DNA of 64,000 nucleotides from Pseudomonas jessenii. GTDB taxonomy: Bacteria; Pseudomonadota; Gammaproteobacteria; Pseudomonadales; Pseudomonadaceae. This document shows positions 7,995-16,626 of the stretch, piece after piece (the first letter of the stretch is position 1; each line of letters starts with the position of its first letter). The stretch covers positions 1-64,000 of the forward strand of contig NZ_NIWT01000010.1 in NCBI RefSeq assembly GCF_002236115.1, in the 5' to 3' direction. Below the pieces are notes generated by a model that did not search any database, was not told where the DNA came from, and saw nothing but the letters and a program-made list of their open reading frames with translations. Made by a program: the position numbers and the translations under genes.

Positions 7995-10313
7995 TTAATT
8001 CATCCAGCCCTTGACCCAGTCCATCACCGTCTCGGCAGGGTTTTCACCACCGCAAGCGGCACCGGGAGGCGGTTCGCTGCCGCGAATATACGGCATCTGG
8101 ACGGCACCCGGGCAACCGGCGTCAGAACCTTGCCCGGTTCGCGAGTCCACCCAGGCCTGAACGATATTATCCGGCTGCGGCATGTCCAGCGGCAACGGGT
8201 CGGCCTTGCGCATAAAGCTGGTCCAGACCTGCAAGGCCCCGGTTGCGCCGGTGAATGGCGTCTTGCCGTTGTCGTCGCGACCCAGCCAGACCACCGCCAG
8301 CAAGTCCTGGCTGAAACCGGCAAACCAACTGTCTCGCGAATCGTTACTGGTACCGGTCTTGCCCGCCAGGGTCAGGGTCCTTGGCAACGCGTTATAAACC
8401 GAGCTGCCGGTACCCTCACGCATCACCCGCTGCATGGCGCTCTGGATCAGGTAAATGGAGGCCGGATCAAAACGCTGCTGTATCTGGAACGGATAACGCT
8501 TGAGTGGCTCGCCCTCGGCAGTCAGCACGCTACGAATCCCGCGCATCGGCGTATTGAAGCCGCCGTTGGCCAAGGTCTGGTACATGGTCGCCACTTCGAT
8601 TGGCGTCATGCCGCCGGCCCCGAGCAACATCGACGGGAAGGCCGGGAATTCACGCGTCACACCCAGGCGCGCCACCGTCTTCAATACGTTCGGCACACCG
8701 ACCGCCAAACCAAGACGCGCGGTCGACAGGTTGTAGGAATGCGCCAGGCCTTGATAGAGGAACACCGTACCGTGAGAACGACGATCGTAGTTCTGCGGCT
8801 TCCAGACCTGACCATCCGCGCCTTTGACCGAGAAGGACTCGTCCGACAGCCAACTGGTCAATGTGTACTGGCTCGGTTTCTCCAGTGCGGTCAGATAAAC
8901 AGCCGGCTTGATCAGCGAGCCGATCGGCCGTACAGCATCCAGCGCCCGGTTGAACCCGGCAAAACTGGCCTGGCGACTGCCGATCATGGCCTGCACTTCC
9001 CCGGTCTCCGGGTTGGTCACGACCATTGCCGCTTCGACGTCATCGGAACCCTTGCGTCCTGCCAGACGCTTGAAGGTGTCGTTGACCGAGGCCTCAGCCT
9101 TCATCTGCAGGATCGGGTCGAAACTGGTGAAGATGCGCAGCCCTTCTTCGGTCAAGTCTTCGTCGCGATAGTCTTCGCGCAACTGACGCTTGACCAGATC
9201 GAGGAAGCCGGGGAACGAGCTGTCCGCCAGACTGCCGCGCTTGGTCACGCCCAGCGGCATTTTCTTCGCTGCCTCAACCTGCTCGGCGGTCGCGACGCCC
9301 TGCTCTTGCAGCACATCGAGTACCAGGTTGCGCCGCTCGAGGGCACGCTCCGGATTACGACGGGGGTTATAGGAAGAAGGCCCCTTGACCATGCCCACCA
9401 GCAGCGCGACCTGATGCAGCTTGAGCTCGGCCAGCGGCTGGCTGAAGAAGAACTGGCTGGCCAGACCGAAACCGTGCACTGCACGCTGACCGTCCTGCCC
9501 GACAAACACTTCGTTGAGGTAAGCCTCAAGGATTTCGCGCTTGTCGTAGTGCAGTTCAAGCAGCAGCGCCATCATCGCTTCGGTGAGTTTGCGGCTCAGG
9601 CTGCGCTCGTTGGTCAGGTAGAAGTTCTTGACCAACTGCTGCGTCAGGGTACTGCCGCCCTGACGCATGCGCCCGGATGAACCATTGACCCAGATTGCAC
9701 GGGCGATCGACTTCGGCGAAACACCAAAGTGATGATAAAAATCGCGATCCTCGACCGCCACCAGCGTTTCAAGCAGGTACGGTGGCACCTGATCGATCTT
9801 GATCAGAATCCGGTCTTCGAGGTTTTTCGGGTACAGGCCGCCGATCAGCAGCGGCTCCAGGCGCACCACCGACAGCTTCGAGCCTTTTGCCCCCGCCAAC
9901 TCGGCCACGTAATCGCCGGAGAAACGCACCCGCACCGGTTGCGCCTGCTCCATGCCTTCATAGAACTGGAAGCCACGGGTATTCAGATCAACGGTATTGC
10001 CGTTGACCGACGCCGCCCCCGGACCGTTGGCCACGCTTTCGCGGCGATAGCCCAAGGCATCGAGCTCGGTCAGGAAATCATCCCGGCTCAGCTTCTGTCC
10101 GACGAACAGCTCGAGCGGGCGCGCGTAAACCTTGGCCGGGATGGTCCAGCGCTTGCCGGAAAACTTCTCCTGGACGATCGCATCAAGGTAAACGGCGAAT
10201 CCGGCCAGCACCACAAGGGCGACCAGACTGAGTTTAATGGCCCAGCCCAGCCACGGGCGCAGGCCCCTGGAGGGTGGTTTTTTCGGGGTACGGGGAGTTC
10301 GAGTACGAGTCAT
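7995..10313 (-). CDS. mrcB: Penicillin-binding protein 1b, bifunctional peptidoglycan synthase
   Basis: This 772-residue class A PBP polymerises glycan strands and crosslinks peptides. It has a short basic cytoplasmic tail, one membrane helix (residues about 23-45) and a UB2H-like region. The GT51 glycosyltransferase domain carries EDRDFYHHFG (catalytic Glu near 188) and QGGSTLTQQLVKN. The transpeptidase domain carries SLIK (Ser near 467), SYN and KTGTS. All catalytic motifs are present. It is the first gene of a unit with lpoP and the yqcC-like gene, divergent from the kinase-like gene at 10430. Confidence 0.96.
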   Translation of the reverse strand: MTRTRTPRTPKKPPSRGLRPWLGWAIKLSLVALVVLAGFAVYLDAIVQEKFSGKRWTIPAKVYARPLELFVGQKLSRDDFLTELDALGYRRESVANGPGAASVNGNTVDLNTRGFQFYEGMEQAQPVRVRFSGDYVAELAGAKGSKLSVVRLEPLLIGGLYPKNLEDRILIKIDQVPPYLLETLVAVEDRDFYHHFGVSPKSIARAIWVNGSSGRMRQGGSTLTQQLVKNFYLTNERSLSRKLTEAMMALLLELHYDKREILEAYLNEVFVGQDGQRAVHGFGLASQFFFSQPLAELKLHQVALLVGMVKGPSSYNPRRNPERALERRNLVLDVLQEQGVATAEQVEAAKKMPLGVTKRGSLADSSFPGFLDLVKRQLREDYRDEDLTEEGLRIFTSFDPILQMKAEASVNDTFKRLAGRKGSDDVEAAMVVTNPETGEVQAMIGSRQASFAGFNRALDAVRPIGSLIKPAVYLTALEKPSQYTLTSWLSDESFSVKGADGQVWKPQNYDRRSHGTVFLYQGLAHSYNLSTARLGLAVGVPNVLKTVARLGVTREFPAFPSMLLGAGGMTPIEVATMYQTLANGGFNTPMRGIRSVLTAEGEPLKRYPFQIQQRFDPASIYLIQSAMQRVMREGTGSSVYNALPRTLTLAGKTGTSNDSRDSWFAGFSQDLLAVVWLGRDDNGKTPFTGATGALQVWTSFMRKADPLPLDMPQPDNIVQAWVDSRTGQGSDAGCPGAVQMPYIRGSEPPPGAACGGENPAETVMDWVKGWMN

Positions 10314-10429
10314 GGCGGCGGATTATACGCACTTTATTCATCCTCAACAGGAGCGCTCCGAGGTTTGCGTCAAGCGGACTTGCGGCCATAATGACGGCCT
10401 TGAATTTCCCAGACTCTGAAGGATCGCCT

Positions 10430-11986
10430 GTGAGCCAGTCCCTGATCGCTGCCCTGCAAAACCCTGCCCTCTACCCGCATCCTGTAGAGGGATTCCAGGT
10501 CATCGAGACCCATATTTCCTGGGTACTGCTTACCGGCCCCTATGCCTATAAAGTGAAGAAGCCGGTCAATTTCGGTTTTCTCGACTTCACCAGCCTTGAG
10601 GCTCGCGGACACTTTTGCGCTGAAGAACTGCGCCTGAACCAGCGTCTGACCGACGATTTGTACCTCGAAGTGCTGCCCGTCACCGGCAGCGCCGAGGCTC
10701 CGCAACTGGGCGGTGAAGGCCCGGCCATCGAATATGTACTGAAGATGCGTCAGTTCCCGCAAAACGGCTTGCTCAGCACCCTGCAAGCCAATGGCGAACT
10801 GACCACCGCGCACATCGACGAGATGGCCGAGCAAATCGCCCGCTTCCACCTCAGCGCGCCGAAAGTGCCGGCCGGGCACGAAGCCGGCACCCCGGACAGC
10901 GTCATGGCGCCGGTGCGGCAGAACTTCGAACAGATTCGTCCGTTCCTCAGCGACAAAGCCGACCTGTTGCAACTCGACGCCCTGCAAGCCTGGGCCGAAA
11001 GCAGCTTCGAGCGCCTCAAACCGCTGCTCGCCCAACGCAAGGCCGAAGGTTTCATTCGTGAATGCCACGGTGATATCCATCTGGGCAATGCAACCGTGAT
11101 CGACGGCAAGGTCGTGATCTTCGACTGCATCGAATTCAACGAACCGTTTCGCTTTACCGACGTTTATGCCGACACCGGTTTCCTGGCGATGGACCTGGAA
11201 GATCGCGGCCTGAAGTGCCTGGCACGTCGCTTCATCAGCCAGTACCTGGAGCTGACCGGCGACTATCGCGGTCTCGAACTGCTGAACTTCTATAAAGCCT
11301 ACCGCGCACTGGTTCGCGCCAAGGTTGCCCTGTTCAGCATGCCGGCCGACGCCACTGCGGTGCAGCGCGCCACGACCTTGCGCCAGTACCGCAACTACGC
11401 CAACCTGGCCGAAAGCTACAGCACCATTCCTTCACGCTTCATGGCCATTACCCACGGTGTTTCCGCTGTCGGCAAGAGCCATGTCGCCATGCGCCTGGTC
11501 GAAGCCCTGGGCGCGATTCGCCTGCGTTCCGATGTCGAGCGCAAGCGCCTGTTCGGCGAGCAAACCGTCGAGAATGACGTGCAGGCCGGCATCTATAGCG
11601 CCGACGCCAGCGCGGCGACCTATGCCCGCCTCCACGAAATCGCCGACGTCATTCTGCGTGCGGGGTTCCCGGTGGTGGTCGACGCCACTTACCTCAAGCG
11701 TGATCAGCGTGACAGTGCAGCGAAGGTGGCCGAGGCCACGGGTGCACCCTTCCTGATCCTCGACTGCAATGCGCCACAGGCTGTAATCGAAAGCTGGCTG
11801 GCCATGCGCCAGGCAGACAAGAAAGACCCGTCCGACGCCACCCTGGCTGTTATCGCCGCCCAGCAAGACAGCCGTGAAGCGCTGACACCCGCGGAAATCC
11901 TCTGCAGCAAGCGCGTCCAGACCAATGAAAGCGGGACGCTCGATACCGTTGTGGAGCAAATTCGCCAGCGCCTGCCAGGGCTGTAA
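10430..11986 (+). CDS. Two-domain protein: aminoglycoside phosphotransferase-like kinase fused to a P-loop ATPase
   Basis: This 518-residue protein has an N-terminal APH/choline-kinase-like domain (residues about 1-320) with the catalytic loop HGDIHLGN and the metal-binding FDCIEF segment. The C-terminal P-loop kinase domain (about 340-500) has a Walker A-like GVSAVGKSH and then RSDVERK. The substrate is unknown. The GTG at 10430 is preferred (GAAGGA upstream, start SQSLIAALQ). An ATG at 10391 is an in-frame alternative. It is divergent from mrcB, with 116 bp between the two starts. Confidence 0.85.
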   Translation: MSQSLIAALQNPALYPHPVEGFQVIETHISWVLLTGPYAYKVKKPVNFGFLDFTSLEARGHFCAEELRLNQRLTDDLYLEVLPVTGSAEAPQLGGEGPAIEYVLKMRQFPQNGLLSTLQANGELTTAHIDEMAEQIARFHLSAPKVPAGHEAGTPDSVMAPVRQNFEQIRPFLSDKADLLQLDALQAWAESSFERLKPLLAQRKAEGFIRECHGDIHLGNATVIDGKVVIFDCIEFNEPFRFTDVYADTGFLAMDLEDRGLKCLARRFISQYLELTGDYRGLELLNFYKAYRALVRAKVALFSMPADATAVQRATTLRQYRNYANLAESYSTIPSRFMAITHGVSAVGKSHVAMRLVEALGAIRLRSDVERKRLFGEQTVENDVQAGIYSADASAATYARLHEIADVILRAGFPVVVDATYLKRDQRDSAAKVAEATGAPFLILDCNAPQAVIESWLAMRQADKKDPSDATLAVIAAQQDSREALTPAEILCSKRVQTNESGTLDTVVEQIRQRLPGL

Positions 11987-11997
11987 GAACTATTTCA

Positions 11998-12025
11998 GTC
12001 GTGAGGCCCTCGCTGGCTTCACGAC
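11998..12025 (+). terminator. Hairpin after the kinase-like gene (possible terminator)
   Basis: GTCGTGAGGCC and GGCTTCACGAC form an 11-bp stem with one G-T pair and a short loop, 12 bases after the stop at 11986. No T-run follows (CGTCAAATAG), so it may be a processing or stabilising hairpin and not an intrinsic terminator. Confidence 0.4.
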
Positions 12026-12076
12026 CGTCAAATAGTGGCACTATACTGGCGTCATAAAAACATCAGGTGATGCGAC

Positions 12077-12421
12077 ATGAGCCAGCCAAAACTTCTCGAC
12101 ACACCGCTATATGCCCTGCTGCACAAAGACGACATCAAAGGCTTCAACAGTGAACGCCCCAAGGATGGCCCCATCGACATGGTGGGTGGAGATTTCCGGG
12201 GGCTGGACCTGCGCGAACTGAATGCCGACGGCGTGGATTTCAGCGACGCCTACTTCCGTTCCGCCGACTTGCGTGGCATCGATTTTCGCAACGCGAACCT
12301 GGAAGGCGCGAGCCTGGCCCACGCGCAGATCTCCGGTACGTACTTTCCAGTGGAACTCAGTGCCGACGAAATCCTGATGTCGATGAACTTCGGCACGCGA
12401 TTGCGCTATCGCACCCACTGA
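12077..12421 (+). CDS. Pentapeptide repeat protein
   Basis: This 114-residue cytoplasmic protein has a short run of pentapeptide repeats (A[D/N]LXX pattern) at residues about 40-90: DFRGLDLRELNADGVDF, then SADLRGIDFRNANLEGASL. These fold as a right-handed quadrilateral beta-helix. The repeat run is short compared with gyrase-protecting Qnr proteins, so that role is not implied. The function is unknown. The gene stands alone, preceded by ATACTGG, a possible -10, and by the hairpin at 11998. Confidence 0.85.
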   Translation: MSQPKLLDTPLYALLHKDDIKGFNSERPKDGPIDMVGGDFRGLDLRELNADGVDFSDAYFRSADLRGIDFRNANLEGASLAHAQISGTYFPVELSADEILMSMNFGTRLRYRTH

Positions 12422-12670
12422 TCATCGTCGCTGACTGACACGTCCGGCGCCTCTCGTTGCGCTGGACGGTGGGGATGTTCGCCCTTTGTTTCCAGATTCT
12501 TCCCCGCCTCTCTCTCCACTGCGCTCATAGACTTGTTCATGCACTGCCAATGCTCCTTTCTTAGAAGCATTTGCGTCGTAAACGAGCAAACAATCACGCT
12601 TTTCCTACTGATGGCTACACTCCTCAGAAGATTGCCCACGCTCTCCATTCGGCCATCGCAAGGAGGCTTG

Positions 12671-12943
12671 ATGAATGATGAACTGCAACACCTGAAGAAT
12701 CTTGGCAAGACGTCAGCGCAATGGCTGCATGCCGTGGGCATCCATAGCGCTTCGGACTTGCGTCGCCTCGGGGCGGTGGATGCTTATCGAGCCGTGCGCA
12801 CGCGCGGTTTTCGGGCGTCCAAGGTGTTGTTGTACGCAATTGAAGGCGCCCTGATGGACGTTCACTGGAATGATATTCCTGCCGAGCGCAAGGAAGCCCT
12901 GAACAAACAACTGGAAGCCATCTCTACACGCAACAAGAATTGA
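12671..12943 (+). CDS. TfoX/Sxy C-terminal domain protein
   Basis: This 90-residue protein consists only of a TfoX C-terminal-type helical domain (LKNLGKTSAQWLHAVGIHSASDLRRLGAV), which resembles helix-hairpin-helix folds. The N-terminal domain of competence regulators TfoX/Sxy is absent. The start at 12671 has a full AGGAGG four bases upstream. Single-domain versions like this are common in Pseudomonas and their role is not established. The PrrF sRNA lies downstream. Confidence 0.85.
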   Translation: MNDELQHLKNLGKTSAQWLHAVGIHSASDLRRLGAVDAYRAVRTRGFRASKVLLYAIEGALMDVHWNDIPAERKEALNKQLEAISTRNKN

Positions 12944-13042
12944 TCCGACAACTATTTCTAAAGTTTTGCAACCTGGAACCCAATGATTGCGGGGCCTGCA
13001 GACACAAATCCGGCAAATCGCAAGGAAATCGAAAAACAGCGG

Positions 13043-13070
13043 TTGACTTGGTAATGAGAATCGATATGAT
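13043..13070 (+). promoter_or_regulatory. PrrF promoter with overlapping Fur box
   Basis: TTGACT, a 16-bp spacer and TATGAT place a start near 13077. The stretch AATGAGAATCGATATGATTA between and over these boxes resembles the Fur operator (repeats of GATAAT around an inverted ATTATC). Fe-Fur would therefore occlude RNA polymerase when iron is plentiful. Confidence 0.85.
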
Positions 13071-13076
13071 TATCAC

Positions 13077-13190
13077 AACTGGTCGCGAGACTGGTCGATA
13101 TTCTGAAAAGCCCTTGGTTCGGACTCTCGGATTATCTCCTCATCAGGCTAATCACGGTTATTTGACCCGGCTCTTGCCGGGTCTTTTTTT
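13077..13190 (+). ncRNA. prrF: PrrF iron-responsive small RNA
   Basis: This RNA of about 114 nucleotides begins ACTGGTCGCGAG and contains the conserved PrrF core CTCCTCATCAGGCTAATCAC. It ends with the stem GACCCGGC/GCCGGGTC and seven T (13164-13190). PrrF RNAs are made in iron starvation and pair, with Hfq, to mRNAs of iron-containing proteins such as SodB and TCA enzymes. Only one copy lies here, whereas P. aeruginosa has a tandem pair. The Fur-type promoter directly upstream supports the call. Confidence 0.93.
13164..13190 (+). terminator. Intrinsic terminator of PrrF
   Basis: A perfect 8-bp GC-rich stem (GACCCGGC, loop TCTT, GCCGGGTC) is followed by TTTTTTT. It also forms the Hfq-binding 3' end of the sRNA. 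Confidence 0.92.
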
Positions 13191-13424
13191 GCCTGTGGAA
13201 AAGTACTGGCAGGATGCGGCGATGGTTGCTCCATGCAGATCACGCTGACGCGGGTGGTCAAGCGCATAAACAGCTTTCTTTGAAGGTTTCCCGGACATCG
13301 GATGATCAGGCCAAGTATCCTCGACGACAGGCACTTGTCCCCGGCGGGCAAGACCGCCATTTGACAGCATTTAACCGCCCAGCTCGGACATATCCGGTCA
13401 CGAGTTGCGGGACCGAGGATAGAC

Positions 13425-13742
13425 ATGAAGTTGCTTTGCGCAGGCGCCGAGTTGGTCAATGACAGCAGCCGCGGGTTCGACATCGATGACCAAAAGTTTT
13501 TTGCAGTGCGCCGCAGCGGACAGGTTTACGTCTACATCAATCGCTGCCCGCACCGGGGCGTTGCCCTGGAGTGGCATCCCGACCAGTTTCTCGACCCCAG
13601 CAACAGCCTGATCCAGTGCGCCACCCATGGCGCACTGTTCCTGATCGAAGACGGTGAATGCGTCGCCGGCCCTTGCGCAGGGCAAGCCTTGACCAGCGTG
13701 GTCTGCCGCGAGGATGAACAAGGGATCTGGATCAGCCTTTAG
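13425..13742 (+). CDS. Rieske [2Fe-2S] domain protein
   Basis: This 105-residue protein is a single Rieske domain. The cluster ligands are CPHRG (Cys-X-His, residues about 41-45) and CATHGALF (Cys-X2-His, about 64-71), the two boxes of ferredoxin-type Rieske proteins. There is no membrane anchor or oxygenase catalytic domain. It probably passes electrons to an unidentified partner. Its stop overlaps the convergent sfsA stop by four bases. Sitting after PrrF does not make it part of that transcript, because PrrF is terminated 235 bases earlier. Confidence 0.88.
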   Translation: MKLLCAGAELVNDSSRGFDIDDQKFFAVRRSGQVYVYINRCPHRGVALEWHPDQFLDPSNSLIQCATHGALFLIEDGECVAGPCAGQALTSVVCREDEQGIWISL

Positions 13743-14452
13743 CTACCAGGCAACACGTCCAGACGTCGGTCGACCAGCATTTCTTCGTGGCTCAACCGCA
13801 CACCGTAAGCCAACACCTCGACACCACAGGCAATCGCCTCACGCAAGGCTTGCGCATAAGCGGCATCGATTTCCTGCGCCGGGCGCACAGCCTCGATGTC
13901 GGTCAGGCAAACACAGTACAACTGCACCGCGCGAATACCGTCCCTGGCCAGGTGGGCCAGCTCCCGCAAGTGCTTGGCGCCACGCTGGGTGACCGCATCG
14001 GGAAACGCCGCCACCGCCGTACCGTCGAAGCCCAGGGTCACGCTTTTGACTTCGACGTAGGCCGGCCCTTCGGGGTAATCAAGGCGGAAATCGATACGAC
14101 TGTTTTCCTGACCATAAGCCACTTCACGCTTGAGCCCGGTAAAACCGTTCAGCTCGGTGATGACGCCCGCCCGCAGCGCCTCTTCGATCAAACCATTGGC
14201 TCGGGCGGTATTCACGCAAAACAGCCGCCCTTGTGGGGTTTCACCAATCTCCCAGGTGCCAGGCAACTTGCGTTTCGGGTCGTTGGAGCGACTGAACCAG
14301 ACCTGCCCGCCTTCGACCTGACAATTGAGCATCGAGCCAGTGTTCGGGCAGTGAATGGTGAGCAATTCGCCGCCAACGGTTTCGATATCGGCGAGAAATC
14401 GCTTGTAACGTCGGATCAGGCGCCCTTCTTCGAGGGGAGGATTAAAACGCAT
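13739..14452 (-). CDS. sfsA: SfsA, sugar fermentation stimulation family DNA-binding protein/nuclease-like protein
   Basis: This 237-residue SfsA family protein opens with RFNPPLEEGRLIRRYKRFLADI (an OB-like DNA-binding region). It continues into a PD-(D/E)XK nuclease-like core with RIDFRLD and AYVEVKSVTL, where Asp, Glu and Lys line up as in nucleases. It was named from E. coli effects on maltose metabolism and its true activity is unclear. The start ATG overlaps the stop of the upstream aminotransferase gene (TGATG), so they are coupled. Confidence 0.93.
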   Translation of the reverse strand: MRFNPPLEEGRLIRRYKRFLADIETVGGELLTIHCPNTGSMLNCQVEGGQVWFSRSNDPKRKLPGTWEIGETPQGRLFCVNTARANGLIEEALRAGVITELNGFTGLKREVAYGQENSRIDFRLDYPEGPAYVEVKSVTLGFDGTAVAAFPDAVTQRGAKHLRELAHLARDGIRAVQLYCVCLTDIEAVRPAQEIDAAYAQALREAIACGVEVLAYGVRLSHEEMLVDRRLDVLPGS

Positions 14453-15624
14453 CAGCCTTGCCAGCTCCGCAACCCACGGGCAATGCGCTCGACCGCCTCC
14501 TGCAAACGCTCGAGATTTTGCGTATAGGCGAACCGCACATGATGCCCGGCCTGATAACGGCCGAAATCCAGCCCCGGAGTAAATGCCACATGTTCGGTTT
14601 CAAGAAAATGTTTGCAGAACGCGAAGGCATCGCCGCCGAACTTGCTGATATCGGCGTACAAATAGAAAGCCCCTTCCGGCTCCACGGCAATACCGAAGCC
14701 CAGTTCACGCAAGGCCGGCAGCAGGTAATCCCGACGCCGGCCAAATTCGGCGCGACGCTCTTCGAGAATGCTGATGGTTGCCGGCTCGAAACAGGCCAGC
14801 GCAGCGTGCTGCGCCATGCTTGGAGCACTGATGTAGAGATTCTGGGCGAGCTTTTCCAGCTCACCGACGGCTGCGTCGGGGGCCACCAGCCATCCGAGCC
14901 GCCAACCAGTCATCCCGAAGTACTTCGAAAAGCTGTTCAGAACGAATGCACTGTCGTCGACTTCCAGCACGCTGGCCGCATCGGTGCCGTAGGTCAGTCC
15001 GTGATAAATCTCGTCGACCACCAGATGACCGTGGCGCTCCTTGATCGAGACAGACAGCTTCGCCAGCTCGTCGCGGGTCAGGATCGTGCCGGTCGGATTG
15101 GCAGGCGACGCCACCAATGCGCCGACGCTGTCGTGGTCCCAATGACGCTCGATCAGGCCGGGCGTCAATTGATAGCGCACCTCCGGACCGACCGGCACCA
15201 GCTGTGCCGCGCCTTCGACCAGCCGCAGGAAATGCCGGTTACACGGGTAGCCCGGATCCGCCAGCAACCAGTGTTTACCGGGGTCGACCAGCAAAGCGCT
15301 GGCCAGCAGCAACGCGCCGGAGCCGCCAGGCGTGATGAGGATGCGCCGCGGATCGATGTTCAAACCATAACGCTGCTGATAAAAGCCCGAAATGGCCTCG
15401 CGCAGCTCGGGAATGCCGCGTGCGGCGGTGTAACGGGTCTTTCCCGCTGTCAGCGCAGCCTGGCCGGCCCGGATGATCGGTTCGGCGGTGGTGAAGTCCG
15501 GCTCGCCGATTTCCAGGTGGATCACATCGTGGCCGGCGGCCTGCAATTCATTGGCCCGCGCCAACAGCGCCATGACATGGAAAGGTTCGATCGCGCGACT
15601 GCGGGCACTGTAGGGCTGAGCCAT
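14452..15624 (-). CDS. Class I/II pyridoxal-phosphate aminotransferase
   Basis: This 390-residue fold-type I aminotransferase has the substrate-pocket EIGEPDF segment, the TPGGSGALLL PLP-phosphate region, SPANPTG with the ring-contacting Asn, and the Schiff-base lysine in SFSKYFGMTGWRLGW (near 234). Members next to sfsA and dksA in Pseudomonas are usually annotated only as aminotransferase. The amino donor cannot be told from sequence. It overlaps sfsA downstream. The upstream neighbour dksA is divergent. Confidence 0.88.
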   Translation of the reverse strand: MAQPYSARSRAIEPFHVMALLARANELQAAGHDVIHLEIGEPDFTTAEPIIRAGQAALTAGKTRYTAARGIPELREAISGFYQQRYGLNIDPRRILITPGGSGALLLASALLVDPGKHWLLADPGYPCNRHFLRLVEGAAQLVPVGPEVRYQLTPGLIERHWDHDSVGALVASPANPTGTILTRDELAKLSVSIKERHGHLVVDEIYHGLTYGTDAASVLEVDDSAFVLNSFSKYFGMTGWRLGWLVAPDAAVGELEKLAQNLYISAPSMAQHAALACFEPATISILEERRAEFGRRRDYLLPALRELGFGIAVEPEGAFYLYADISKFGGDAFAFCKHFLETEHVAFTPGLDFGRYQAGHHVRFAYTQNLERLQEAVERIARGLRSWQG

Positions 15625-15956
15625 TGGCCTTCCTTCAACGGAAAAAAACCGATTCTACCCAAGCGCAGGAACGAGCGAGAACCTAAAGCGGTCAGAGGCC
15701 TTGTAAGGCCGATCACAAACGACTCAGGCGCGCGCGCAAGGTTTGACTAAAATCAATAATTGAGCAGGGTTCCAGAGCCACCAGACAACGGTTTGTCATC
15801 ATTTGCAAGCACCCTGTGCCGCGAGCTCGACATCCGGGAGTAGCGCGGCCCGAGTTGATCTGGTAAGTTCGCCCGCTTGCAGCCGCAGGGCCGGCAGGTG
15901 TCGGTGATGGAGCAATCCTGCGCAGATGGATTACAAGAGTAGAGGCGGTCTATTTC
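15625..15956. other. Divergent intergenic region between aminotransferase and dksA
   Basis: These 332 bases should hold the promoters of dksA and of the aminotransferase-sfsA unit. A perfect GGCCTTGTAAGGCC palindrome lies at 15697-15710. No convincing -35/-10 pair with standard spacing stood out, and no small gene is evident. Confidence 0.5.
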
Positions 15957-16397
15957 ATGTCCACCCAAGCAAAGCAGCAAAACCAGACGATCAGCGGCTT
16001 CGAGCCCTATGTTCAGAAAACCGGCGAAGAGTACATGGGCGAGCCCATGCGCAAGCACTTCACCAAGGTCCTGAATCAGTGGAAGAAAGAGCTGATGGAA
16101 GGTGTCGACAAGACCGTGGACCACATGAAGGACGAAGCGGCCAACTTTCCTGATCCGGCAGACCGTGCCAGCCAGGAAGAGGAATTCGCCCTCGAACTGC
16201 GTGCCCGCGATCGTGAACGCAAGTTGATCAAGAAGATCGACAAGACGCTTCAGTTGATCGAAGACGAAGAGTACGGCTGGTGTGAGTCCTGCGGCATCGA
16301 GATTGGCGTCAAGCGCCTCGAGGCGCGCCCTACCGCCGACCTGTGCATCGACTGCAAGACCCTGGCGGAAATCAAGGAAAAGCAAGTCGGCAAATAA
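15957..16397 (+). CDS. dksA: RNA polymerase-binding transcription factor DksA
   Basis: This 146-residue factor enters the RNA polymerase secondary channel and works with ppGpp to repress stable-RNA promoters and activate amino acid promoters. The coiled-coil (residues about 35-105) carries the tip DPADRASQEEE, with the two aspartates needed for activity. The C-terminal zinc finger is C-X2-C-X17-C-X2-C (CESCGIEIG then CIDC), the canonical four-cysteine form. A strong terminator follows. Confidence 0.97.
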   Translation: MSTQAKQQNQTISGFEPYVQKTGEEYMGEPMRKHFTKVLNQWKKELMEGVDKTVDHMKDEAANFPDPADRASQEEEFALELRARDRERKLIKKIDKTLQLIEDEEYGWCESCGIEIGVKRLEARPTADLCIDCKTLAEIKEKQVGK

Positions 16398-16414
16398 TTG
16401 CGACTTGAACGAAG

Positions 16415-16445
16415 AACGGAGCGTGCGAACGCTCCGTTTTTGTTT
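16415..16445 (+). terminator. Intrinsic terminator of dksA
   Basis: A perfect 9-bp stem AACGGAGCG/CGCTCCGTT with a six-base loop is followed by TTTTGTTT, 18 bases after the dksA stop. Confidence 0.9.
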
Positions 16446-16487
16446 CCAAAATTCGCTGATGCCCGTTGCGATTAAAATCGCCATCAC

Positions 16488-16589
16488 TGTAGGAGCGAGC
16501 TTGCTCGCGATGAACCTGAGAACGCCGCGGGGTACCAGGCTCCCAGCGTTATCGTTGACGGCAATCGCGAGCAAGCTCGCTCCTGCAGG
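16488..16589. repeat. Paired inverted REP element (GTAGGAGCGAGC type)
   Basis: Two inverted REP units, GTAGGAGCGAGCTTGCTCGC and its near reverse complement, flank a spacer of about 55 bases between dksA and gluQ. Each unit is itself a hairpin. This is the common P. fluorescens-group REP doublet. Confidence 0.9.
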
Positions 16590-16626
16590 AATCTGACGAC
16601 AGCCTGGAATAAGTAGCCTTGCCCTG

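Noticed and set aside
12940..13248. Open frame spanning the PrrF promoter and RNA
   Set aside because: The segment is fully explained by a Fur-regulated promoter, sRNA core and terminator.
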